The notes below the pieces were generated by a model. It did no database searches, was not told the DNA's origin, and saw nothing but the letters and a program-made list of their open reading frames with translations. The position numbers were made by a program, and so were the translations under genes. Of a DNA stretch of 64,000 bases, positions 16,746 to 24,869 are shown one piece after another. Origin of the DNA: Firmicutes bacterium HGW-Firmicutes-7 (GTDB taxonomy: Bacteria; Bacillota; Clostridia; Lachnospirales; Vallitaleaceae); NCBI GenBank assembly GCA_002841375.1, contig PGZO01000005.1, forward strand, positions 124,001 through 188,000, read 5' to 3'. How positions within the stretch are numbered: the stretch's first letter is position 1; each line of letters opens with the position of its first letter.

Positions 16746-18245
16746 ATGAATAATAATGACAATTATATTAGATTTGAAAATATAACCAAAGCCTTTGCTG
16801 GACAAAGAGCAGTTAATGATGTCTCTTTTGGCATTAGAAAGGGTGAAATTCACGCTATAATGGGCGAGAATGGTGCAGGAAAATCAACCTTATTAAACTT
16901 ATTGCATGGTGTCCATCAACCTTCTAATGGGTGCATCTATATAGACGGTAAGATGACAAAATTTCATAATATTCATGATGGAATAGTAGCTGGGATTTGT
17001 AAAATTCATCAGGAAATAAATGTTGTATCTGAATTATCAGTCATGCAAAACCTCATGTTAGGGTCTGAATTAAGTCGGTATGGATTTGTGAAAAAGAAAG
17101 AGATGATCAAAGAAACAAATGAAATATTAAGGCGACTTAAATGTAATTTTTCATCCATGGATAAGATTGGACCTTTAAGTGCAGGCCATAAACAAATGAT
17201 ACAAATAGCTAGAGCACTTAGAACAAATGCTAAAATAATATCTTTTGATGAACCAACAGCATCTCTAAGTAACAATGAAGTTGATATTTTGTTTGAAATT
17301 ATGAGAGACTTGAATAATCAAGGGATAACAATATTGTATATTAGTCACAAGTTAGATGAAGTGTTGAAAATTTGTGATAGAGCAACAATATTAAGAGATG
17401 GAAAATATATAAATACATATGAAATTAAAAATACAAGTAAAGAAGAATTAATAAAAAGCATGGTGGGTCGAGATGTATCTATGTTTGCAAAACGTACGAA
17501 ACCAAGCCGTGTAAGGCAAGATAAAACAGTACTAAAGGTCGAAAATTTATGCGGAGAAACGTTTAAGAATATAAGTTTTGACTTGAAGCAATCAGAAATA
17601 TTAGGATTTTTTGGGTTAGTTGGTGCGCAGAGAACGGAAGTCATGCGAACAATATTTGGAGCAGACAAGAAGTTCGATGGAAAGATATATCGTAAAAACG
17701 AATTGATCAATAACAAAACACCAAATGAAGCTATTAAAAATGGTATAGCGTTTGTTTCAGAAAATCGTAAAGAGGAAGGGTATATTAAGGAATTTAGTAA
17801 TTCAAATAATATAGCCCTTGCGTCTTTATCAAAATATATGGAGCGAGGTATGGTAAGCAGAAAGCTCAAAAATGAAAATTCTATTAATCAAGGAAGTTAT
17901 GTGGGACTATATCCGAATGATCCAGAATTTTATACAAATAACCTCTCGGGAGGTAATGCACAAAAAGTTATATTAGCAAAGTGGCTTTCAACCGACGCAG
18001 ACATTATCATTCTTGACGAGCCAACTAAAGGGATTGATGTAGGAGCAAAAACTGAAATCTATAAATTAATGGAAGAAATATTAGAAAACGGAAAATCTAT
18101 CATTTTGGTTTCTTCAGAGTTAACTGAAGTTATGGGGATGAGTGATAAAATAATAGTAATGAATGAAGGTAAGATGGTTGGGGAATTAGATAAAAGTGAT
18201 TTTTCAGAAAAAGATATATTATCAGACGCTTTAGGAGGTAATTAA
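16746..18245 (+). CDS. Sugar ABC transporter ATP-binding protein (RbsA/MglA type)
   Basis: 499-aa tandem ABC ATPase. First half: Walker A GENGAGKST, signature LSAGHKQMIQIARAL, Walker B ISFDEPTASLS. Second half: degenerate Walker A GLVGAQRTEVMRTIFG, signature LSGGNAQKVILAKWL, Walker B IILDEPTKGIDVG. This asymmetry is normal for the family. ATG at 16746 follows GGGGTGATC; the ATG at 16719 is upstream of that site. Partner of the permease 1 base downstream. Confidence 0.95.
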   Translation: MNNNDNYIRFENITKAFAGQRAVNDVSFGIRKGEIHAIMGENGAGKSTLLNLLHGVHQPSNGCIYIDGKMTKFHNIHDGIVAGICKIHQEINVVSELSVMQNLMLGSELSRYGFVKKKEMIKETNEILRRLKCNFSSMDKIGPLSAGHKQMIQIARALRTNAKIISFDEPTASLSNNEVDILFEIMRDLNNQGITILYISHKLDEVLKICDRATILRDGKYINTYEIKNTSKEELIKSMVGRDVSMFAKRTKPSRVRQDKTVLKVENLCGETFKNISFDLKQSEILGFFGLVGAQRTEVMRTIFGADKKFDGKIYRKNELINNKTPNEAIKNGIAFVSENRKEEGYIKEFSNSNNIALASLSKYMERGMVSRKLKNENSINQGSYVGLYPNDPEFYTNNLSGGNAQKVILAKWLSTDADIIILDEPTKGIDVGAKTEIYKLMEEILENGKSIILVSSELTEVMGMSDKIIVMNEGKMVGELDKSDFSEKDILSDALGGN

Positions 18246-18246
18246 G

Positions 18247-19233
18247 ATGAAGAAGTTTATTAAACGAAATTCACGAGAGCTCAGCATTGTTATTGCCATT
18301 GTAATCATGGGTGTTGCCTTTGGAATAAAAGAGCCTATATATTTATCTGGTGATAATATGAAAGATATTTTTGAACAATCCATTATATATGGTTTAATGG
18401 CGCTAGGGATGACTGCAGTGATTATTTCAGGAGGGATAGATCTTTCAGTTGGTTCAGCACTTGCACTAATCTGTGTGATTATTTCAAAAGCTGCGGTTGG
18501 TGGATTATCTCCATTTATTGCAATTTTATTAGCATTCGCTATAAGTATTACGCTAGGGTTATTTAATGGAATTCTTGTATCAAACTTAAAATTACAACCT
18601 TTTATCGCGACCTTAGGCACAATGTCCGTTTATCGAGGTATAGCATATTTAGTATCGGATGGATATCCAGTTCTTAATGTTCCGAGTGAATACCGAAAGT
18701 TAATAAATGGAGATTTCTTAAATATAGTAGATACATCGACTATTTTATTTATAGGTTTTGCATTATTCATGTATTTTATAATGACGAAACTCAAACTTGG
18801 GACATATATATATGCAATTGGTGGCAATGAAGAAGCAGCTAGGCTTTCAGGTATTAAAATTAGTTCTGTTAAAGTTAAGATTTATGCAATAGCGATGATT
18901 GGAACAGGAATTGCGGCAATGATCCAAGTCGCTAGGCTTGGCACTGGGGATCCTACAACTGGACAAGGATATGAATTGAATGCAATTGCTGCTATCGCAA
19001 TTGGTGGTACAAGTATGGCGGGTGGTAGAGGCACAATAGTTGGGACATTACTTGGGGCAATCCTATTTGCAGGGCTTAGAAATGGTCTAATTGTATCAAA
19101 TGTAGCAACGTTTTGGCAATATGTTGCTACCGGTGTTGTAATTATTATTGCAGCATATATTGAAGTTATACAAGATAATTTTGCCAAAATATTTAAGAAA
19201 AAAGGTTCAGAGACACAAGGAATAACTGTTTAA
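18247..19233 (+). CDS. Sugar ABC transporter permease (RbsC type)
   Basis: 328-aa inner-membrane permease of the ribose/xylose/galactose family with about 8-10 helices. Family motifs GGIDLSVGSALAL and GGTSMAGGRGTIVGTLLGA are present. Start ATG follows GGAGGTAATTAAG and the stop of the ATPase gene directly, indicating translational coupling. Confidence 0.95.
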   Translation: MKKFIKRNSRELSIVIAIVIMGVAFGIKEPIYLSGDNMKDIFEQSIIYGLMALGMTAVIISGGIDLSVGSALALICVIISKAAVGGLSPFIAILLAFAISITLGLFNGILVSNLKLQPFIATLGTMSVYRGIAYLVSDGYPVLNVPSEYRKLINGDFLNIVDTSTILFIGFALFMYFIMTKLKLGTYIYAIGGNEEAARLSGIKISSVKVKIYAIAMIGTGIAAMIQVARLGTGDPTTGQGYELNAIAAIAIGGTSMAGGRGTIVGTLLGAILFAGLRNGLIVSNVATFWQYVATGVVIIIAAYIEVIQDNFAKIFKKKGSETQGITV

Positions 19234-19266
19234 TAATATATAATTTAAATGTCAGGAGATGATAAA

Positions 19267-20175
19267 GTGGAATATGCCGTTGTTTGTGGTAGTCTAAATA
19301 TGGATTTTGTCTGTAGAGGACCACGTATACCCGCACCAGGAGAAACAATTTTAGGATATGACTTTTCAACAAGTATAGGAGGAAAAGGTGGAAATCAGGC
19401 GGTGGCGCTCACGAATCTTGGAATAACTACCTATATGATTGGTTGTATTGGGAAGGATCCCTATGGAGATGAAATCTATCAAGCATTAAAAGAAAAGGGC
19501 GTTGAAGTTGAGACTGTAAGAAGGGTCGATAAAACAACGGGTACGGCGCATATAATGATAGAAGATAGTGGGGAAAACAATATCGTTGTTGTACCCTCTG
19601 CCAATATGTCAGTTTCATATGAATTAGTGAAAGAAAGTGAAAAATTAATCTCTGGAGCTTGTGTGCTTTTAGCACAATTAGAAATTTCAATAGAAACCGT
19701 AAAGCAATTTATGCTGTTGGGAAAAAAATATAAAATATTAAATGTTCTTAATCCTGCACCAATGCCGCCAGAGGGTATTTCAAATGAACTGTTAGCGCTT
19801 GTAGACATATTGACACCAAATGAAAGTGAAATGAAGCTTTTAACTGGAATAGAAGTGTGTGATCAAGAGAGCTTTATGATAGCAGCCAATATTTTACATG
19901 ATAAAGGTGTTGCCCAAGTAATATGCACAGCAGGAGCTAAAGGCGCTTATTATAGCGATGGTAAGCGTATTTATTTTCAGAGCGCCTTTAAAGTAATGGC
20001 CGTGGATACAACGTGTGCAGGTGATAGCTTTACAGGTGCACTGATTACAAGGCTGTTAGAAGGTGCGCCTATTACGGATGCATTAGCATTTGCTGCTAGA
20101 GTAGCCTCCTTAACGGTTATGAAACCGGGTGCGCAAGATTCAATACCTAAGAGAAAAGAAGTAGAGGATTTATGA
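19267..20175 (+). CDS. rbsK: Ribokinase (PfkB family)
   Basis: 302-aa sugar kinase with GGKGGNQAVALTNLG near the N-terminus and DTTCAGDSFTGALITRLLEG with the catalytic Asp near the C-terminus, both close to ribokinase. The GTG start at 19267 is preceded by CAGGAGATGA; an ATG at 19249 lies upstream of this site and is less likely. Last gene of the transporter operon, followed by a terminator. Ribose specificity is inferred from the context. Confidence 0.85.
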   Translation: MEYAVVCGSLNMDFVCRGPRIPAPGETILGYDFSTSIGGKGGNQAVALTNLGITTYMIGCIGKDPYGDEIYQALKEKGVEVETVRRVDKTTGTAHIMIEDSGENNIVVVPSANMSVSYELVKESEKLISGACVLLAQLEISIETVKQFMLLGKKYKILNVLNPAPMPPEGISNELLALVDILTPNESEMKLLTGIEVCDQESFMIAANILHDKGVAQVICTAGAKGAYYSDGKRIYFQSAFKVMAVDTTCAGDSFTGALITRLLEGAPITDALAFAARVASLTVMKPGAQDSIPKRKEVEDL

Positions 20176-20196
20176 AATAATAGTAACAAAAATCAT

Positions 20197-20240
20197 AAAA
20201 CACGATGAAGTATTCGTACTTGGTCGCGTTTTTTTGTTTG
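20197..20240. terminator. Terminator between rbsK and the DUF421 gene
   Basis: An imperfect stem, AACACGATGAAGTA with TACTTGGTCGCGTT around a TTCG loop, is followed by a T-run. It ends the + strand operon and abuts the convergent minus-strand gene. Confidence 0.8.
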
Positions 20241-20241
20241 T

Positions 20242-20964
20242 TTATTCAATTCCATATTGTCCATGATACTCTTGAGTTTGGGGTTGATTAACAGATACAT
20301 AAAGATTTCCAGAAGAATCAAGGCCTGCATAAAAGACCTGTTTTGCACTATCAATCCCTTGATTGGACAATTGGGTATTAAGCCATGTCTCATCTAATTT
20401 TACTGATTTTAGATTTTCAAATAGTACTTTTCCATCCATAATCAAGTCCTTTGATAAGCCTTTATAGGTAGTAGATAGGTTTAAATCTGAAGGCGTTAAA
20501 GGTGCCTTTTGAGATTTGGGTAAAACCGACAGTTGACCATCATTTTCTATAATGGCAAATTCTACGTCTGCATAATCAAATACATTTTTTTGCCTTAGCA
20601 TGCTGGTTAATTCACTTACTGTAAAGCGAACCTTTTTTAAATTTTTATCAATAATTTTTCCGTTTTCGATTGCTGTTACTGGTTCACTATTCGTTATTTT
20701 GCTGATCCACACACTTTTTATATGCAAATATCCAGTTAGAATAGCAAGTCCACCAAGTGTTAATAACGAAGCTACAGCAGATGCGGGCGTGCTATTTTGT
20801 CCCATTGCAAGGTTAGCAGTTACGGATCCTAAAGTTATTATTACTGAAAAATCAAAAAAAGTCATCTGTGAAAGCCCTTTTCTTCCCATCAATCTAGTAA
20901 CACCTAAAAGTAAGCTATAAGCAATGATTGCTCTAAAAATGGAAGATAAAATGTCTTGATACAT
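20242..20964 (-). CDS. DUF421 (YetF-like) membrane protein
   Basis: 240-aa protein: three N-terminal membrane helices (about residues 8-75) followed by the soluble DUF421 domain, with TRLMGRKGLSQMTFFDFSV and GKPLTFDDL-like spacing. YetF-type proteins are common in sporulating Firmicutes; their biochemical role is not settled. ATG at 20964 has AAAGGAGGC upstream; an earlier ATG at 20985 lies ahead of that site. Cargo of element 2, on the same strand as the recombinase. Confidence 0.85.
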   Translation of the reverse strand: MYQDILSSIFRAIIAYSLLLGVTRLMGRKGLSQMTFFDFSVIITLGSVTANLAMGQNSTPASAVASLLTLGGLAILTGYLHIKSVWISKITNSEPVTAIENGKIIDKNLKKVRFTVSELTSMLRQKNVFDYADVEFAIIENDGQLSVLPKSQKAPLTPSDLNLSTTYKGLSKDLIMDGKVLFENLKSVKLDETWLNTQLSNQGIDSAKQVFYAGLDSSGNLYVSVNQPQTQEYHGQYGIE

Positions 20965-21057
20965 AAAAACGCCTCCTTTGTTCATTATTACAGTTTGTCC
21001 AAAGCAAATGATAGTTATTGCAGTAAATAATGGCCTTTAGTATGAAAGTTGACTAAG

Positions 21058-22506
21058 CTATATATAATAATAGAGATTGATGCTTTTATTCATTAAATCA
21101 ATATTAATTTTTTCAATAAATTGCTTTGCTGCTTTATTCTTATCGCTTTCAGAAATATTATCAGTTGTAATAAGTGATTTGAAATTTGCAAGTTTTATTG
21201 ATTTGAAAATTTCAGGACCTATTTTAGTAGATGTTGCTTTGATTCGTTCCATTATTTCAGTTTCTTCTCGTGAAATATTCTCTTTATTCTTTTTGTATTC
21301 TTCTAAGCTATCTATTTCTCCAATATAGGCTTTATAGATTAATTCATATTGACGGTGTAGCTTAACTAATTTTTTATTCAGTATATCGAGTTCGTCGTTT
21401 AACTTAGCAACAGTTTTTACCATTGTTACATTAATATTTCCAAGACTAAAATCCACATTAAATTTCTCGAGAAGAAGGGTATTCAGCTTAATGGCTGAGA
21501 AGGTATTGTTTACATTGCAGGCACCTTGATAAGCTTTAGCACATCTAAAATAATGATATCGAATGTTTTTGCGTGTTACATGCAGTATACGAAGGGTTGA
21601 ACCACAATGCTTGCATCTGACAAGCTTTTGCATCCAAGATTTAATTTGGTAAGGGTCGGTGTCTTTTCGAAGCAAAGTGCAATTATTCTTAAGGATGGCT
21701 TGCGTCTTTTCAAATATGTCTTTCGTAATGGCAGGTTGATGCACCGATTGAATTAAAATCCATTCGGATTCAGGATTAATTTGATTTGTTTTAGGAACTC
21801 TGTAATTATATCTAGTATATCCCATATATACGTGATTTCGTAGTAGGTAACGTAAGGATTGCTTAGTCCATGATTTGTTGTTTTTTGTTCTTATGTCCCG
21901 AACATTTAAATGCCGAACAATGTCTAATAAAGAGGAACCAGTATTAAACATTTCAAATATTTTCCGAACAACAAGAAACTCAGTAGGATGCGGTATAAGG
22001 TTTTTATCTTCTAATTTATATCCGTAAGGAAGATTACCAATATGTTCGCCGCGGCTGGCTTTTTCAAACATCCCTTTTTTAACTTCATCTGATAAATTCA
22101 AACTATAATATTCAGCCATTGCTTCTAACATCGATTCTAGAATAATTGAAAACTTGTCATCTTCGAGGGTTTCAGTAATACTTAGTACTTTTACGTTACA
22201 TTCTTTACGAAGTAAAGCTTTATAAACAACACTGTCTTCACGGCTGCGAGCAAAACGATCAAACTTGTGCACAAGGATTACATCAAAAGGGTTTGGTTTT
22301 TTCTTTGCAGTAGCAATCATAAGCATAAATGCTGGACGTTTTTCAGCTCGTCTTCCAGAAATACCTTGATCTACAAATATGTAGTGTTCATCTACAAAAA
22401 AATTATGATCTTTAGCATATTTTAATAATGATTTTTTCTGTGCATCGGGGCTATATTCAATCTGGTCATCTGTTGATACTCTAATATAAAGTGCGGCTAT
22501 TTGCAT
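21058..22506 (-). CDS. Large serine recombinase of element 2
   Basis: 482-aa serine recombinase. Resolvase domain with LYIRVSTDDQ (catalytic Ser about residue 11) and DRFARSRED, central recombinase domain, zinc ribbon (CKHCGSTLRI and a later CAKAYQGAC), and C-terminal coiled coil (about 370-440). It shares the conserved SPDAQ, KKKP.PFDVIL and SLNLS(D/E)EVKKGM motifs with recombinase 1, so both belong to one subfamily. It sits about 730 bases from attR2 with two small ORFs between. Should act on the GG-centred att2 sites. Confidence 0.95.
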   Translation of the reverse strand: MQIAALYIRVSTDDQIEYSPDAQKKSLLKYAKDHNFFVDEHYIFVDQGISGRRAEKRPAFMLMIATAKKKPNPFDVILVHKFDRFARSREDSVVYKALLRKECNVKVLSITETLEDDKFSIILESMLEAMAEYYSLNLSDEVKKGMFEKASRGEHIGNLPYGYKLEDKNLIPHPTEFLVVRKIFEMFNTGSSLLDIVRHLNVRDIRTKNNKSWTKQSLRYLLRNHVYMGYTRYNYRVPKTNQINPESEWILIQSVHQPAITKDIFEKTQAILKNNCTLLRKDTDPYQIKSWMQKLVRCKHCGSTLRILHVTRKNIRYHYFRCAKAYQGACNVNNTFSAIKLNTLLLEKFNVDFSLGNINVTMVKTVAKLNDELDILNKKLVKLHRQYELIYKAYIGEIDSLEEYKKNKENISREETEIMERIKATSTKIGPEIFKSIKLANFKSLITTDNISESDKNKAAKQFIEKINIDLMNKSINLYYYI

Positions 22507-22558
22507 AGGATAACAACCTTTATGTTAATGGTATACCTACTATTATGATTTGCCAATT

Positions 22559-22572
22559 ATTAGCATGCTAAT
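22559..22572. promoter_or_regulatory. 14-bp perfect palindrome between recombinase 2 and the small ORFs
   Basis: ATTAGCATGCTAAT is a perfect palindrome about 55 bases upstream of recombinase 2 and 150 bases upstream of the first small ORF. A likely protein-binding site controlling one or both divergent transcripts; the binding protein is unknown. Confidence 0.4.
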
Positions 22573-22615
22573 TTGAGGATAAAGTTAATAAATTAAACAG
22601 TTTTAACTCCATTTT

Positions 22616-22623
22616 CATACAAT
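22616..22623 (+). promoter_or_regulatory. Possible sigma-E-type -10 ahead of the small ORFs
   Basis: CATACAAT matches the sigma-E -10 consensus CATACAmT, about 100 bases upstream of the 82-aa ORF. The matching -35 (consensus kmATATT) is poor, so this is only a candidate. Confidence 0.25.
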
Positions 22624-22724
22624 AATCTTTTTAATCATATACATAGATAAGTTTAAGAGAAGGAGCACAAGAATCCTAGAAGCAGTGAGAAATATAATAG
22701 AAGATATTTTGGAGGAATTTATAA

Positions 22725-22973
22725 ATGCATGACACTTTTTTATTCGAAAACATTAAAAAAGCAGTTTTTACTTTGTGTGAGAATAATGCAATTAAAAGAT
22801 TAACTTATATAAATGTCAGTGTATACGTAGAGAGTCATGTGAATGAAGTAGCTTTGTATAATAAGCTAAAGGACTCAAATAGCAATTTGATTGGAGATTG
22901 GACTAAAGTAGCTGTTGAACATAACAATCCAAAACGTTTAACAGCCACAATTAATCAAATTGAGGGAGATTAA
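22725..22973 (+). CDS. 82-aa protein of element 2, candidate directionality factor
   Basis: Small acidic/neutral protein (begins MHDTFLFENIKKAVF) with an excellent TTTGGAGGAATTT site before the ATG. No family recognised. It lies between the recombinase and attR2, transcribed away from the recombinase. Just upstream an AGAAGGAG site leads into a 19-codon frame (22673-22732) that begins with ATC and overlaps this start, possibly a decayed leader ORF. Position and size suit a recombination directionality factor or its regulator; this is inference. Confidence 0.65.
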   Translation: MHDTFLFENIKKAVFTLCENNAIKRLTYINVSVYVESHVNEVALYNKLKDSNSNLIGDWTKVAVEHNNPKRLTATINQIEGD

Positions 22974-23018
22974 GTTTATATTGTGTAAGTAAATAAAAAA
23001 TAATGCGAGGTGATGCAT

Positions 23019-23198
23019 GTGGAGATTACCGTAGGGAAGGATACTTGGGAGGTAAGATCATTTGTAACCATAAGCGCTACAGGTGAATGTTATAGCTATG
23101 ATGAGCTATCAGATGAAGACAAGAGAAAATACGCTGAGATTTTTAATGAGAGAGCATTTAATGTTCTAGGGTATAAGAAAGATGAAAATGAAAAATAG
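23019..23198 (+). CDS. 59-aa protein of element 2, unknown
   Basis: Small acidic protein (VEITVGKDTWEVRSF ... DEDKRKYAEIFN) ending 36 bases before the attR2 crossover. GTG at 23019 is chosen because GAGGTG lies 6 bases upstream; in-frame GTG 23010 and ATG 23013 overlap that site. No family recognised. With the 82-aa ORF it forms a two-gene unit at the right end of element 2. Confidence 0.55.
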   Translation: MEITVGKDTWEVRSFVTISATGECYSYDELSDEDKRKYAEIFNERAFNVLGYKKDENEK

Positions 23199-23209
23199 CA
23201 TAAGATTAA

Positions 23210-23250
23210 CTTTGTCTTTTAGGAATGCACGCTGGGCTTTGCGTACCACC
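23210..23250. other. attR2 of recombinase element 2
   Basis: Right junction: arm CTTTGTCTTTT (23210-23220), inner AATGCA (23224-23229), core GCACGCTGG (23227-23235). Crossover GG at 23234-23235. Host sequence resumes at 23236 in frame with piece 2. Confidence 0.85.
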
Positions 23251-23467
23251 AAAGTGTATTGCAATTGAAGAAGCTGGTGATGCATGTAAAGAATTCGTAG
23301 AAGGTGATTTGTTAGAACAAAGTATTCAACCGTTAGAAGTATGTGCGAAACCAAAAACGATTGACCCATGTGACTTCGAACCAGTTGAAGACCCAACTCC
23401 TACAGAAGCTGTTGAAGAAGTTAAAGATGTTGATAATAGAAGAAAAAATCCATTTAGATTTTCATAA
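23236..23467 (+). CDS. Split Cys-rich gene, piece 3 (C-terminal 76 codons), no start of its own
   Basis: C-terminal part of the split gene. The frame has an in-frame ATG at 23225, but that lies in the element side of attR2 and has no ribosome site, so it is not a genuine start. Host codons read HAGLCVPPKCIAIEEAGDAC and end in an acidic, Pro-rich tail (DPTPTEAVEEVKD) with a basic end (RRKNPFRFS). Joined to piece 2 at the Gly codon it completes a 322-aa protein. Cys pairs (CVPPKC, VCAKPKTIDPC) match the Cys-rich style of pieces 1 and 2. Confidence 0.75.
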
Positions 23468-23490
23468 GATTATTTAATTACTACTTTTGA

Positions 23491-23528
23491 AAAAAACAGT
23501 CCCCCGTTTTACAAAGAACGGGGGACTG
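23491..23528. terminator. GC-rich terminator between the split gene and the TPR gene
   Basis: CAGTCCCCCGTT pairs perfectly with AACGGGGGACTG. The A-run on the left becomes a T-run for the minus strand, so it terminates the TPR gene and may also block read-through from the split gene. Confidence 0.88.
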
Positions 23529-23539
23529 CTTATGAAGGA

Positions 23540-24685
23540 TTATAGTCTTTGAAGAAAAAATTCTTGTGCTTGCTTTAACAATTCTTTTTGTATATTCACT
23601 TCTTTATTTTTAGCTTCTACTGCCTGTGTTAATCTTTCAAGAGCAAATTCATATTCAGCGGATAGCTTCACAGCTTTTTTTAGATGATCAGTAGCAGAAC
23701 TATAGAAACCAATATTGTGATAGATGTTGCCTATATTAGCTTTTATCCATTCTTGTTTACCCTCACATAATTTATCTGCTTCTGTATAGGAAATTAGTGC
23801 CAAATCATATAAACCTAATTTGAAATATGCATTTCCAATATGACCAATTGTTTTGAAATCTTTCGGATTTTTTTTCTCAAGGATTTTTAGAATATAGAGA
23901 CTCTCTTTTGGCCTTCCAGTTGCTTCAAGCTCATTAGCAAAAATCAATAAGTGTTCATCGTTAAGCTTATTTAATTGAAAACCTTTTATGAATGTATTGA
24001 GTTGTTCTTCAGGATCACCAAGGGATTTATATAATTTAGCGAGTGTATAATATATTATTGAAGTAAAAGTTTTCTTGTCTATTGAGCTTTGGATACAATC
24101 TATTCCTTCTTGATGACTACCCATTTCACCTAAAAATTCTGCTTTCAATAAGACAAGCGTTGGATCTTTTGAAATATTATCAAGTCCTGCATCCAAGATT
24201 GCTATCGCTTGAATATAGAGTTTTCTTGAAGAATATATTTGAGAAAACCATACATATATTTCACATTCGTTTGGATGTGAATCAATTAATTCCATGAATA
24301 ATTCAATTGATCGATCAAAATCAATCATTGAAGTAACATATGCAGAAAGTATTTTACACTTCAAAATTTCATTTGGATATTCTAAAGTTAAAATGTGTTT
24401 TTCCAGTTCTAATAAGGCTACAGAGTATTCCTGTTTATTAAAAGCATTTAACCATAGTTTATTATCAACTTCATCTAAGCATAGAGCAATTTCATCTTGA
24501 GGTTCTTGATTCGTATAGTTTTCGTCAGCTGTAAACACTTCTATTAATGTTTCTGTTATTGGTTCAGCATTTTTCTTTGCTGATTTATTGCGTATAGCTC
24601 TTTTTATTTCATTCTTAAAAGTAAATGTAATTACTATTACTGTAAAACAAATTGCAATAATTGCTATTGGTCCCCATTCAATCAT
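23540..24685 (-). CDS. Membrane-anchored TPR-repeat protein
   Basis: 381 aa: one N-terminal membrane helix (about residues 5-24, IIAICFTVIVITFTF), a short basic linker, then several tetratricopeptide repeats (about 90-350; units such as AYFKLGLYDLALISYTEA and IYHNIGFYSSATDHLKKA). Likely a scaffold at the membrane; partner unknown. ATG after GGGAGGTAAG. A minus-strand promoter, TTTACA-N16-TATAAT, lies at 24752-24779. Confidence 0.8.
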   Translation of the reverse strand: MIEWGPIAIIAICFTVIVITFTFKNEIKRAIRNKSAKKNAEPITETLIEVFTADENYTNQEPQDEIALCLDEVDNKLWLNAFNKQEYSVALLELEKHILTLEYPNEILKCKILSAYVTSMIDFDRSIELFMELIDSHPNECEIYVWFSQIYSSRKLYIQAIAILDAGLDNISKDPTLVLLKAEFLGEMGSHQEGIDCIQSSIDKKTFTSIIYYTLAKLYKSLGDPEEQLNTFIKGFQLNKLNDEHLLIFANELEATGRPKESLYILKILEKKNPKDFKTIGHIGNAYFKLGLYDLALISYTEADKLCEGKQEWIKANIGNIYHNIGFYSSATDHLKKAVKLSAEYEFALERLTQAVEAKNKEVNIQKELLKQAQEFFLQRL

Positions 24686-24751
24686 TTCTTACCTCCCAAG
24701 TTTAATTTAGTATGTTTTGATATTTTAGAACGTTATCTGCCTTTATTTTCC

Positions 24752-24779
24752 ATTATATCATATTGTTCGACAATGTAAA
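24752..24779 (-). promoter_or_regulatory. Sigma-A promoter of the TPR gene
   Basis: Read on the minus strand: TTTACA, 16 bases, TATAAT, about 70 bases before the start codon. Confidence 0.55.
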
Positions 24780-24869
24780 AGAAAAGAGGCTATTTTTTTG
24801 TAAAAAAGAAATAAGATACATGATAGAACAAACATCTTATATCTATTATGATATAATTAGTATAATAAG

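Larger units (their letters stand above)
12262..23235 (-). mobile_element. Large-serine-recombinase element 2 (about 10.97 kb) with sugar-uptake cargo, in the same host gene
   Basis: A second integrated element in the same gene, bounded by the 9-bp direct repeat GCACGCTGG. The rebuilt attP is symmetric about GG, with inner arms AATGCA/TGCATT and outer arms CTTTGTCTTTT/AAAAGACAAAG. Contents, left to right: PfkB kinase, CdaR-type regulator, transaldolase-like enzyme, sugar-binding protein, ABC ATPase, permease, ribokinase, DUF421 protein, recombinase (minus strand) and two small ORFs. The strand given is that of the recombinase. Excision would fuse host pieces 2 and 3 in frame. Confidence 0.87.

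Noticed and set aside
23225-23467. Independent 80-aa gene starting at ATG 23225
   Set aside because: The ATG is in the element-side half of attR2 and has no ribosome site. The HAGL(C) residues repeat those at attL2, showing it is a gene fragment.
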